Below the pieces are notes generated by a model that was given only the letters and a program-made list of their open reading frames with translations, searched no databases and was not told the origin of the DNA. A stretch of DNA of 59,257 bases from assembly GCF_001942495.1 (NCBI RefSeq), contig NZ_MKZS01000001.1, positions 6,850,744 through 6,910,000 on the forward strand, given 5' to 3'. Each line of letters starts with the position of its first letter. The stretch's first letter is position 1. Positions 1 through 8,088 of this stretch are shown here, piece after piece. Source of the DNA: Moorena bouillonii PNG (lineage in GTDB: Bacteria; Cyanobacteriota; Cyanobacteriia; Cyanobacteriales; Coleofasciculaceae). The position numbers were made by a program, and so were the translations under genes.

Positions 1-50
1 GGGGGAACCCCCAAGACCGCGCTGCCTCCCCAAGACCGCGCTGCATCGCT
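1..50 (-). repeat. Partial copy of the 50-bp dispersed repeat, internally duplicated
   Basis: On the minus strand this begins AGCGATGCAGCGCGGTCTTG and is the same unit found at 8603-8652 and 14111-14160. Here the GCAGCGCGGTCTTGGGG part occurs twice in a row and the distal half is missing or lies outside the window. It sits directly upstream of the first gene. Confidence 0.7.
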
Positions 51-85
51 TTTTGGTATCTCTGGCTTTGCTCCTGCTACAGGCA

Positions 86-1555
86 ATGGATTCTAACCAG
101 TTAACCCCTGAGTCTAACCAAAGCAACGATCAATCAATGGATTCTGACGTTGCACCCCACCCTTGGGACGAACCACTTTCTGATCCCGACGCTCAAACCG
201 ATGAGCCATTCTCTGAAACACTACAACCCCATGAAGGAAATTCTAAAAGTACGTTTCTTTTGTTGGTGGTGGTGGGCATGGGATTGGGTCTAGTATTTTT
301 AACCGGCGGCTTTTATGTTTTTACCCGTCCCTGCGTATTTGGGTCTTGTAGTGTAATGAATGAAGCTCAGCTATTGAGTAAAAAATCAGCAGACACCCTC
401 AAAAAACCTAAATCGGGAAAGGACATTCTCGAAGCTCAGAAGGAATTAAAGACAGCGATTGAAGCACTCAAAGCAATTCCGTTTTGGTCAATGAAGCATG
501 AAACAGCACAAGAGTTGCTTCAAGCCTATCAAGTTAGAGGTAAAGACCTAGATCAGTTAGTGACAGCCATGCAAATGGCGGCTAGGGCAGGTCATAAAGG
601 GAAAAATCCTCCCCATAAGGCATCAAAGTGGATAGCAATTCAAAAACTGTGGCGAGAGGCAATTGCCCGCCTTGAACAAATGCCTAAGGAGAGTAGCCTT
701 AATGCTATAGCGCAACAAAAAATTAAGCTATATAAGGTCAATTTAGACGAAGTTAATCGGCGATTAGTCAAAGAAAGACAGGCTAATCAAATTATGAAAG
801 CGGCTAAGAAAGCGGCTCAGATTGCCCAAGCTCGCCAGGGTGTAGCCCAGACTTTAGAGGAATGGCAACTAGTTTATAGTACTTGGAAAACTGCATTAGA
901 CCGTCTCAACCAAATTCCTAAAGCAACAACCGTTGAAGAGGACAAGCAACGACTGCAGGAATTCTATAAAACCAATCTGGCTAGGGCGCGCGATCGCAAA
1001 ACCCAGGAAAAAATTGCTACCAACGCCTACAATCAGGGACTACGTCTGGCTCAGTTGGCTCAAAAAGCTCAGGGAAAGCAGCAATGGTCGGTGGCTGCGA
1101 TTCATTGGCGCAACGCTTTAAATTACGTGAAGCAGGTTCCTAACTCTACATACTACCATAAAAATGCACAGTCTTTAATTGAGCCTTATCAAAACGCCCT
1201 TAAAGCAGTTCAAAGCAAGTTGCAGTTGCAGGTAAAGTTAAAACAAATTGGTAGTGATCTTGAACAAATCTGTACTGGGGAAACTCGAGTTTGTAATTAC
1301 ACCATTGATGAAAGTCTGATTAAAGTAGAATTAACACCTACTTATATGTATCAGGTCAGACAAACAGCCATCACCGCTCAAGTTAGAGGTGATGTAGAGG
1401 CTCACGCTGGCATCGTCAATCACGTATTGACTTTAGAAGATGCCCTCAAAGGGATTAGCTATAATTCCGATATCCCTATGGAAATCTATACCGCTGATGG
1501 AGCTCTGATTCAGGTACACAGTCCTCCTAGTGTAAGCCTTGGCAATTCCCGGTAA
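86..1555 (+). CDS. Hypothetical single-pass membrane protein with helical repeats
   Basis: I do not recognise a named family. The protein (489 aa from the ATG at 86) has an acidic, low-complexity N-terminus of about 55 residues, then one strong membrane segment (LLLVVVGMGLGLVFLTG) at about residues 57-77, then a long Lys/Ala/Gln-rich helical region. That region contains repeated units of the form W-x2-A-x3-L-x2-(I/M)-P (about residues 130-160, 190-215, 265-290, 335-360), which suggests TPR-like or coiled-coil repeats facing one side of the membrane. A small C-terminal beta-like domain ends at SLGNSR. A TTG 33 bp upstream would also keep the frame but would put part of the dispersed repeat region next to the start, so ATG 86 is preferred. 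The gene is followed at once by the omega-RNA-like region of the iscB remnant. Confidence 0.7.
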   Translation: MDSNQLTPESNQSNDQSMDSDVAPHPWDEPLSDPDAQTDEPFSETLQPHEGNSKSTFLLLVVVGMGLGLVFLTGGFYVFTRPCVFGSCSVMNEAQLLSKKSADTLKKPKSGKDILEAQKELKTAIEALKAIPFWSMKHETAQELLQAYQVRGKDLDQLVTAMQMAARAGHKGKNPPHKASKWIAIQKLWREAIARLEQMPKESSLNAIAQQKIKLYKVNLDEVNRRLVKERQANQIMKAAKKAAQIAQARQGVAQTLEEWQLVYSTWKTALDRLNQIPKATTVEEDKQRLQEFYKTNLARARDRKTQEKIATNAYNQGLRLAQLAQKAQGKQQWSVAAIHWRNALNYVKQVPNSTYYHKNAQSLIEPYQNALKAVQSKLQLQVKLKQIGSDLEQICTGETRVCNYTIDESLIKVELTPTYMYQVRQTAITAQVRGDVEAHAGIVNHVLTLEDALKGISYNSDIPMEIYTADGALIQVHSPPSVSLGNSR

Positions 1556-1598
1556 TTTCCGGGATTGCCAACTAGGATGCAGACTCAGGATTTACTTC

Positions 1599-1747
1599 CT
1601 ACGTTGGTTTGGTCATGACACCCAGGGGTGAACTCCAGCTTCTGGCTCTGTCGCTAATCATTAAGATAAAGGCAAAATGTGTGGTTAGCTCAACAAGCCA
1701 TCTCAACATTGTCTAGGAACACATTACCGAATTGAGATGCATTAATC
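1599..1747 (+). ncRNA. Candidate omega RNA (IscB guide RNA scaffold), degraded locus
   Basis: The stretch directly 5' of the iscB start shares ordered blocks with the region upstream of the second iscB (40842-41027, minus strand): CTACGTT, then TCATGACACC (here 1613-1622), then CCAG, then CTGTCG. It can also fold: AATGTGT pairs with ACACATT and CATCTCAA pairs with TTGAGATG just before the start codon. In IscB systems the guide RNA is encoded immediately upstream of the gene with the guide at its 5' end, so the guide would lie near 1578-1598. Boundaries are inferred. Confidence 0.5.
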
Positions 1748-3032
1748 ATGCAAAATTATGTTTTTGTTATTGACACAAAAAACCAACCATTAAACCCCAT
1801 TTCCCCAAAGAAAGCTCGTCGGTTATTAGACAAAGGCAAGGCAGCGGTTTTCAGAATGTACCCGTTCACAATCATCTTGAAGACTGCGATTGATAATCCA
1901 ACTATCTCACCTTGTCAAATCAAGATTGACCCTGGCAGCAAGGTCACCGGATTTGCCCTAGTCCAAAACAACCAAGTTATTTGGGGAATGGAATTAGAAC
2001 ACAGGGGAGGATTGATCAAGAAAAAACTAGAGTCTAGAAAAGCTGTAAGACACCGAAGGCGTAATCGCAACACCCGCTACAGAAAACCAAGATTCCTTAA
2101 CCGTAGACGAAAAGAAGGCTGGCTTGCCCCTAGCTTAGAGCACAGGGTTTTGACTATTGAAACCTGGGTGAAACGATTAATTAAGTTCTGTCCAATCAAT
2201 CAGGTTTGGGTCGAAAGAGTTAAGTTTGATACCCAGAAAATGCAGAACCCTGAAATCAATGGTGTTGAGTACCAACAAGGTGAACTAGCTGGCTACGAAG
2301 TAAAGGAGTACTTACTTGAGAAATGGGGAAGAGAATGTACCTATTGCGGTAAACAGTCTGTTCCCTTGCAGATCGAACACATTCACCCAAAGTCATTGGG
2401 TGGAAGTAATCGGGTCAGTAATCTCTGCTTAGCCTGCGAAAAATGCAATCAACGGAAAGGAAACAAACCCATAGAGGAATTCCTAAAAAAGAAACCAAAT
2501 CTACTTCAGAAAATCAAAACTAAAACTAAGCAACCATTACCGGATGCAGCAGCGGTGAATACGACTCGTAACAAGTTAGTAAAGGTACTTCGATCAATCA
2601 AGTTTGTGGTCACCGGAACGGGAGCGCAAACCAAATACAACCGGACTAGATTAGGACTACCTAAGCAGCACGCTTATTGATGCCGCTTGTGTTGGGAATA
2701 TTGAGACCTTGGTCTTGAAAACCTCTCAGCCGCTGTTAGTCACTTGCAAGGGGCAGGGAGGGAGACAGAAAGCAGCACTTAACAAATACGGTTATCCCAT
2801 TAGACACAACCCACTCAAACCCATCAAAGGCTGGCTCACTGGGGACATAGCCAAGCATCAAAAACTAGGGATAGGCAAAGTCACCCCTAGAAGCAAAGGA
2901 AGCTTTGGATTTACCCCGTTAGGAATGAAAGGTTATAAGAGCTGCTTTCCTCAAGATATATCAGCAATACACCGAAAAGATGGATACACTTACAGCTTTT
3001 GCCAGCACATGCCGGAATTTACCTGGAAATAG
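1748..3032 (+). pseudogene. iscB: iscB, RNA-guided nuclease of IS200/IS605-like elements, frameshifted
   Basis: IscB is the ancestor-like relative of Cas9. In order, the first frame shows an N-terminal PLMP-type segment (PLNPISPKKARRLL), RuvC-I (IKIDPGSKVTGFAL), an Arg-rich bridge helix (RHRRRNRNTRYRKPRFLNRR), RuvC-II (VWVERVKFD), an HNH domain with two CxxC zinc pairs (CTYC, CEKC) and EHIHPKSLGG, and RuvC-III (DAAAVNTTR). The frame stops at 2680 right after LPKQHAY. The next frame continues IDAACVGN and then QPLLVTCKGQGGRQ...NKYGYP to the TAG at 3032, matching the C-terminal part of the intact copy at 39558-40841 (TDASCVGK, KPLLIAAKGHGTRQ). A one- or two-base indel near 2664-2674 therefore separates the C-terminal domain. 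The catalytic residues are retained in the first part, so decay is recent. Otherwise a sequencing indel is possible. Confidence 0.85.
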
Positions 3033-3146
3033 TCGTCCTAGACGTTCCTGGCACTTAGTTAGGGGAAGTTTGAAGTAGTAATCATGATCTTTAACACTGG
3101 GTTAATCAAAATTAACGTTAAGTAATATCATGTAAAAAGTTACACA

Positions 3147-4433
3147 TTGAGATTAGAAGCATTGTTATCTGAGCCCCTACCTCAAGTAAAGTTTCCTGCT
3201 AGTGTTTTCAAACTGACCAATGGCTTGAATGTCATTCATCAATACCTAAGCGCTACACCAGTAGTAGTGGCGGATGTGTGGGTTGGTGCTGGTGCGATCG
3301 CAGAACCAGAAGAATTGTATGGCATGGCTCACTTCTTGGAACACATGATTTTTAAAGGCACCGAGACCATTGCTCCTGGTGTGTTTGACTATGTGATTGA
3401 AAGCCACGGTGGTGTAACGAATGCCGCTACTAGCCATGACTTTGCTCATTTTTTCGTAACCAGTGCTTCTGAGTACTTAAAACACACCCTGCCTCCCTTG
3501 GCAGAATTACTCTTGCATCCTGCTATTCCTGAAGAAGAATTTGTCCGGGAACGGTGTGTGGTGTTAGAAGAAATTCGTGGCAGCTACGATAATCCTGATT
3601 GGGTTGGATTTCAGGCTCTTTCTGAGAGCGTTTACCAACGTCACCCCTATGGCAGACCGATTCTGGGTACTGAAGCGGATTTGATGGCTCACTATCCCCA
3701 ACAAATGCGCTGTTTCCACCAATGCCATTACCAGCCAGAAAATATGACTGTGGTGATTGTAGGTGATATTGACCAAGAGTCAGCATTAACTATAGTTAAC
3801 CAGTCATTTCAAGATTTTGCTTCCCCCAGTGATTGTCCTAAACCAGAGGTGATGGCTGAAGCACCATTTATCGGAATTAGGCGTCAGGAACTAAACTTGC
3901 CTCGTCTGGAGCACTCACGTCTATTGATGGCTTGGCATGGACCAGGGATAGATCAGCTTGGGGATGCTTGTGGTTTGGATTTACTGTCTGTGCTCCTGGC
4001 TGATGGACGCTCTTCTCGCTTGGTAAGAGAATTAAGGGAAGAGAAACAATTAGTGCAAGACATTGGTAGTAGTTTCTCTCTACAGCGTGATTCGAGTTTG
4101 TTTACGATTACCGCCTACCTAGAACCCGAGTACCTGGAACAGGTAGAAGCAATAATTAGGGAACATCTGTGGCAATTGCAACAGACACCAGTGTCAACCA
4201 CAGAAATCAAACGCTGTCAACGTCAGCTCTATAACGACTATATTTTTTCCACAGAATCTGCTGGTCAACTTGCTGGTTTGTATGGTTACTACAGCACTAT
4301 TGCTACAGCAGAAGCAGCCTATAGTTATCCGATTGAGATTCAAAAGCTAACAGCTAATGACGTAATGCAATTAGCCCAGCGGTATCTTTATCCCCATCGC
4401 TATGCTATCACAATTCTCAACAGTATAGCTTAG
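3147..4433 (+). CDS. M16 family zinc peptidase, catalytic subunit
   Basis: A pitrilysin/insulinase-type (M16B) protease of 428 aa. The inverted zinc motif HxxEH is present as HFLEHMIFKGT at about residues 63-73, and the downstream metal-binding Glu region (RERCVVLEEIRGSYDNP) follows at about 130-146. The family processes short peptides in the cytoplasm or periplasm, usually as a two-subunit chamber. The start is a TTG at 3147; no ATG lies near the conserved N-terminus (LSEPLPQVKFPASVFKLTNGL), so the exact start is uncertain. It is paired with the second M16 gene at 4680, which lacks the zinc motif, as in bacterial M16B heterodimers. The end of the gene is part of a 42-bp repeat (see 4405-4562). 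Confidence 0.9.
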   Translation: MRLEALLSEPLPQVKFPASVFKLTNGLNVIHQYLSATPVVVADVWVGAGAIAEPEELYGMAHFLEHMIFKGTETIAPGVFDYVIESHGGVTNAATSHDFAHFFVTSASEYLKHTLPPLAELLLHPAIPEEEFVRERCVVLEEIRGSYDNPDWVGFQALSESVYQRHPYGRPILGTEADLMAHYPQQMRCFHQCHYQPENMTVVIVGDIDQESALTIVNQSFQDFASPSDCPKPEVMAEAPFIGIRRQELNLPRLEHSRLLMAWHGPGIDQLGDACGLDLLSVLLADGRSSRLVRELREEKQLVQDIGSSFSLQRDSSLFTITAYLEPEYLEQVEAIIREHLWQLQQTPVSTTEIKRCQRQLYNDYIFSTESAGQLAGLYGYYSTIATAEAAYSYPIEIQKLTANDVMQLAQRYLYPHRYAITILNSIA

Positions 4434-4562
4434 ATCGTAACTCATTTTTAGATTCCAAAGCTGAGATATTTAGATGTAATTAACTTAGCGGATTCGGTAT
4501 ATTTATACCTATTACCTGATCTATCACAATCCTCAAAAGGATAGCTTAGATCGTAACTCATT
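4405..4562. repeat. Duplicated 3' end of the M16 gene (two 42-bp copies)
   Basis: Bases 4405-4446, covering the last codons and stop of the first M16 gene, recur at 4521-4562 with a few mismatches (shared core ATAGCTTAGATCGTAACTCA). It looks like an old local duplication. The rest of the 4434-4679 gap shows no gene. Confidence 0.8.
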
Positions 4563-4679
4563 AAAGGTAGTAACTCCTCACAAAGGCATGTAGTAAAAGT
4601 GGTAATTCGTGCATTTAAAATTTGGAATTTAAAATTTTCCTAAGACCTAAGACTATCAAGCCTAATACCTAAGACCATC

Positions 4680-5954
4680 ATGCCTAATATCACACTAAAG
4701 CAACAACAGAATATCCATCGCACAGTGCTAGATAATGGCATCGTGGTGATTGTAGTTGAAAATGCTGCTGCTGATATCATTGCCAGCCGTCTATTTATTC
4801 GGGCAGGTAGTCAGTGCGATCCACCAAACCAAGCTGGGCTATCTCACCTGGTCTCAGCAGTTATCACCAAGGGAACCCAAGAATTATCCTCCATAGACAT
4901 TGCCGAACGGGTGGAGTCTATGGGGGCTCAACTTGGTGCTGATGCGGCTAACGATTATTTTCTACTCTCCCTGAAAACCGTTGCAGCTGACTGGTTTGAA
5001 ATGTTACAGCTAGCAGGGCAGATGTTGCGATCGCCTAGTTTCCCAGATGCTGAAGTAGACCTAGAAAGGTACCTAACCATTCAAACTATTCGTGCCCAAC
5101 AGGAGCAACCCTTTAACATTGCCTATAAGCAATTGCGACAGGCAATCTATCAAGACCATCCCTACGGCTTTTCGGTGTTGGGAGAAGAAGCTACGGTATC
5201 TACACTCGGTCGAGCTGACTTAGAACACTATCATCAGACTTATTTCCGCCCTGATAACCTCATAATTAGTATTGCAGGTCGTATTAACTCAGAAGATGCG
5301 ATTAAGCAGGTGGAGCAAGTGTTTGGGGATTGGCAAGTTCCCGATACACCCCTGAGCAAACCCTCCTTACCCTCCCCCATTGCCCAACCCTGCCAAGTGA
5401 CTACTGCCCAAGAGACGCAGCAGTCGATTGTGATGCTGGGTTATCTTACCTCAGCCATACAAGAGGCTGACTTTGCTACCCTCAAACTCCTGAATACCTA
5501 CCTAGGGAATGGTCTTTCTAGCCGCTTGTTTGTAGAACTCAGAGAAAAGCGGGGTTTAGCCTATGATGTCTCAGCATTGTTTCCTACACGCCAGTCGGCT
5601 TCTACGTTTATAGCCTACATGGGGACAGCACCGGAAAATACAGAAACTGCACTGGTTGGTCTGGTTACCGAAGTGGAACGTCTTTGTTCTCAACAACTGA
5701 GTCAGGATGAATTGCAAGTTGCCAAAAATAAGCTTCTTGGTCAGTATGCACTAGGTAAACAAACTAATGGTCAGCTAGCTCAAGTCTATGGCTGGTATGA
5801 GACGATCGGGCTAGGAGTTGAGTTTGATACCCTGTTTCAACAAGATGTGACAAGGGTTACTCCAGAGATGGCTCAAGCAGCAGCTAATCGCTATTTCATT
5901 GAACCTTATATTTCTCTAGTCGGACCGGCTGTTGCAATCAACTTCCTGGGTTAA
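4680..5954 (+). CDS. M16 family peptidase-like protein, non-catalytic partner
   Basis: The 424-aa protein aligns along its length with the M16B fold, but the HxxEH zinc site is replaced by HLVSA (AGLSHLVSAVITKGT, about residues 60-74), so it should not bind catalytic zinc. It retains the C-terminal R/Y element (LREKRGLAYDVSALF, about residues 285-299) that completes the active site of the partner subunit. With the zinc-bearing gene just upstream this suggests a heterodimeric processing peptidase. ATG at 4680. A hairpin terminator follows. Confidence 0.88.
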   Translation: MPNITLKQQQNIHRTVLDNGIVVIVVENAAADIIASRLFIRAGSQCDPPNQAGLSHLVSAVITKGTQELSSIDIAERVESMGAQLGADAANDYFLLSLKTVAADWFEMLQLAGQMLRSPSFPDAEVDLERYLTIQTIRAQQEQPFNIAYKQLRQAIYQDHPYGFSVLGEEATVSTLGRADLEHYHQTYFRPDNLIISIAGRINSEDAIKQVEQVFGDWQVPDTPLSKPSLPSPIAQPCQVTTAQETQQSIVMLGYLTSAIQEADFATLKLLNTYLGNGLSSRLFVELREKRGLAYDVSALFPTRQSASTFIAYMGTAPENTETALVGLVTEVERLCSQQLSQDELQVAKNKLLGQYALGKQTNGQLAQVYGWYETIGLGVEFDTLFQQDVTRVTPEMAQAAANRYFIEPYISLVGPAVAINFLG

Positions 5955-5974
5955 CAGAGCAAAGCAAAAACTTC

Positions 5975-6014
5975 AGGTCTCTCCCGTGTTTTACCTTTTA
6001 ACTGGGGGAGACCT
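5975..6014 (+). terminator. Hairpin after the M16 pair
   Basis: AGGTCTCTCCC (5975-5985) pairs with GGGGGAGACCT (6004-6014) with one mismatch, followed by a T-rich stretch. It lies 20 bp past the stop of the second M16 gene, which fits an intrinsic terminator. Confidence 0.55.
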
Positions 6015-6094
6015 CAATTTATTGTTGTCTATAAATCCGCTTAAATCGATAAAGTTAAATTAAGTCGTGACAAGATTTAATTGGCTGTAAAGAT

Positions 6095-6904
6095 ATGGAT
6101 TCTATAGACACCACTAACAGCATTATCGGTATAACTATCTTTGGATCAGTAGCCCTTAGCTTAGGGAATTTGCCATCAGTTGCCCTTGAAGCCAATGGCG
6201 TTGTCCCAAAACTGGCTCAAGCAATTACCCAAGTGAAAATCAACCGACCAACTCTCGACATTGGTAGTGAGGGGGAAAGAGTATCTGAATTACAAGCAGT
6301 TCTTAAATTATTGGGGTATTACACAGGAGAGGTAAATGGGTTTTATGGAGATAATACTGCGATCGCTGTCTCCAAGCTCCAGCAACAAGCGGGTTTAACT
6401 CCCCATGGCATCATGGGAGCTGCTGAATGGAATTTTTTGTTTCCAAGCATCCCACCCAATCCAACATCCTCAACCTCTACTTCCAATCCCTTACCCTCAG
6501 CAAGTAGAACACCACCAACCACCTCTGATGGCATCTCAGCTTCATCGTTTCCGAGGCCTTCCATCACAGAAGCTATTACCCAAACCACCACAACTCGTCC
6601 CAACCCTTCCTCCCCAGCAACCAGCACTGGCTTTGGTAATCGCACTACCACAACAGGCAATGCGGTCACTGTTGAGAGAACTAAGCCTAGGGCTATAACC
6701 TTACCAATTCTCCGACAAGGTATGCGTGGTCCAGCAGTCCAGCAATTGCAGAGGCGACTGAAATCTCTTGGTTTTTTAAAAGCCACAGTAGATGGGGTAT
6801 TTGGAGAGGTTACGAAAGCCGCAGTTCAAGCCGCTCAGCGCAAGTTCAAACTAGAACCTGATGGCATTGTTGGTCCTGCTACTTGGAATGCTTTGCTACG
6901 TTGA
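6095..6904 (+). CDS. Peptidoglycan-binding protein with two PG_binding_1 domains
   Basis: A 269-aa exported-type protein. A hydrophobic N-terminal segment (SIIGITIFGSVALSLGNLPSVAL, about residues 9-32) looks like a signal peptide. Two PG_binding_1 repeats flank a Ser/Thr/Pro-rich linker: repeat 1 at about residues 52-113 (GSEGERVSELQAVLKLLGYY...GIMGAAEWNFLF) and repeat 2 at about 205-269 (QGMRGPAVQQLQRRLKSLGF...GIVGPATWNALLR). There is no catalytic hydrolase domain, so it probably anchors to, or organises, the cell wall. Start ATG 6095. Confidence 0.85.
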   Translation: MDSIDTTNSIIGITIFGSVALSLGNLPSVALEANGVVPKLAQAITQVKINRPTLDIGSEGERVSELQAVLKLLGYYTGEVNGFYGDNTAIAVSKLQQQAGLTPHGIMGAAEWNFLFPSIPPNPTSSTSTSNPLPSASRTPPTTSDGISASSFPRPSITEAITQTTTTRPNPSSPATSTGFGNRTTTTGNAVTVERTKPRAITLPILRQGMRGPAVQQLQRRLKSLGFLKATVDGVFGEVTKAAVQAAQRKFKLEPDGIVGPATWNALLR

Positions 6905-6920
6905 TGAAATTTTTGTGGTT

Positions 6921-6964
6921 CCCGTAGCGTGGCCGTTCGCGCAGCGTGGCCTACGGCCTTAAGG
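6921..6964. repeat. Dispersed palindromic repeat (CCGTAGCGTGGCC type)
   Basis: A GC-rich interspersed unit with internal symmetry (CCGTAG at one end, CTACGG at the other, two GCGTGGCC blocks) in AT-richer intergenic DNA. Units like this are common between genes of large filamentous cyanobacteria. A related fragment (TTCGCCTTTGGCGGCTCCAA) lies at about 14750 inside the ISAs1 remnant. Confidence 0.55.
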
Positions 6965-7048
6965 GCATGGTTGACGATTGAAAGTTAACTGTTCACTGTT
7001 AACTATTCAATCATCAACCGTCAACAAAACACTAGTTATAGTGTTAGT

Positions 7049-7157
7049 TATAGCGTTTATTGCATTTATGAGGTACCCTTCTCAAGCTCAAAGTCCCCCT
7101 TTTTAAGGGGGATTTAGGGGGATCTATTTGTACCTCATGGGAAAGACAATTGCTATA
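7049..7157. mobile_element. MITE-like inverted-repeat element, copy A
   Basis: The ends are inverted repeats: TATAGCGTTTAT...ATGAGGTAC on the left and GTACCTCAT...AATTGCTATA on the right. The core is a purine/pyrimidine-rich hairpin (CCCCCTTTTTAAGGGGG). Same family as 11619-11746, 15858-15955, 44625-44765 and the half copy at 13119-13147. There is no coding capacity. Confidence 0.7.
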
Positions 7158-7196
7158 TATTTTTGCCGGTTAACTAGTGATAATTCTTGATTGATA

Positions 7197-7856
7197 TTAC
7201 TGCTTTGCTTGTTTCTGCTGCTTGACTTTCTGCTTCAATACGGAACTAATTCCTAAAGCCCCCAAAGCTAAAATCCCTAGGGTAGCAGTAGGTTCGGGAA
7301 TTCTTTCACCTGTAGACAATGACAGCTCAGCACGAGAAACAATGGCATCATCTCCATAAAATACTGGAATCTTGCCACTATTGGCATTAAAGACGTTCAC
7401 GATTTCTCCTGAGTCGTAAAACTCCAGTAAATTTAAAGACACCGATTGCTTAGTTCGTACTGGGAGATTGCGGATCAGATCAATAATAATAGTATCCAAT
7501 CCTATGATCCCAAATACATCGGTAGTAATCAGGGAGTTGTTTGGTGTCAGGTCTAAAATTAGTTTCGCTTGCGATAACTCATTTATTGATGTTCCCAAGT
7601 CAGAAAAATCAAAGCTCCAACTGGTATCTTCATCAATTCCATTACCAAGGGTGGTGTTACCCCCAGTCCTTTCTATCGTAAAATCGCCGTTTTGTAGGGT
7701 TTGACCAATACTGGCATTTAGTATTCTTGAAGGACTTGAGCTCCCAATCGCTTCAGTGGTGAAATCAAGACGACTAGCCAAGGCTTTTTCAGGTATTAAG
7801 CAACTGCTTAATAGGACGGCAACTGTAGCCACTGAGAACACTTTTAAAGTAAGCAT
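7197..7856 (-). CDS. PEP-CTERM sorting-domain protein
   Basis: A 219-aa secreted protein. The N-terminal signal peptide is LKVFSVATVAVLLSSCLIPEKALA (about residues 4-27). The C-terminus has the PEP-CTERM tripartite signal: IPEPTATLGILALGALGI followed by a Lys-rich tail (LKQKVKQQKQAKQ), recognised by exosortase in cyanobacteria. The middle is a beta-rich region with a Ser/Thr/Asn bias typical of these surface proteins; its function is unknown. ATG 7856. Confidence 0.88.
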   Translation of the reverse strand: MLTLKVFSVATVAVLLSSCLIPEKALASRLDFTTEAIGSSSPSRILNASIGQTLQNGDFTIERTGGNTTLGNGIDEDTSWSFDFSDLGTSINELSQAKLILDLTPNNSLITTDVFGIIGLDTIIIDLIRNLPVRTKQSVSLNLLEFYDSGEIVNVFNANSGKIPVFYGDDAIVSRAELSLSTGERIPEPTATLGILALGALGISSVLKQKVKQQKQAKQ

Positions 7857-8088
7857 TTTGATGCTCCCAAACCAAAACTAAGGTTAGAGTTAATGGCCAA
7901 ATAACTCTATTATACTCCGCTCACGATAATTTGGTAACAAAACAAGGGATACTCCAGATAAAGATTTATGAAGTCCTTTCTAAGCATTCAGGCATCAGGA
8001 AATCAAGGACTTTAAGCCTGCTTACTTCAGTCAAGGGTGCTGACGCTACTTTTTCTAAATTTCTGGGAACTCTGTAAATGTAACTCAA

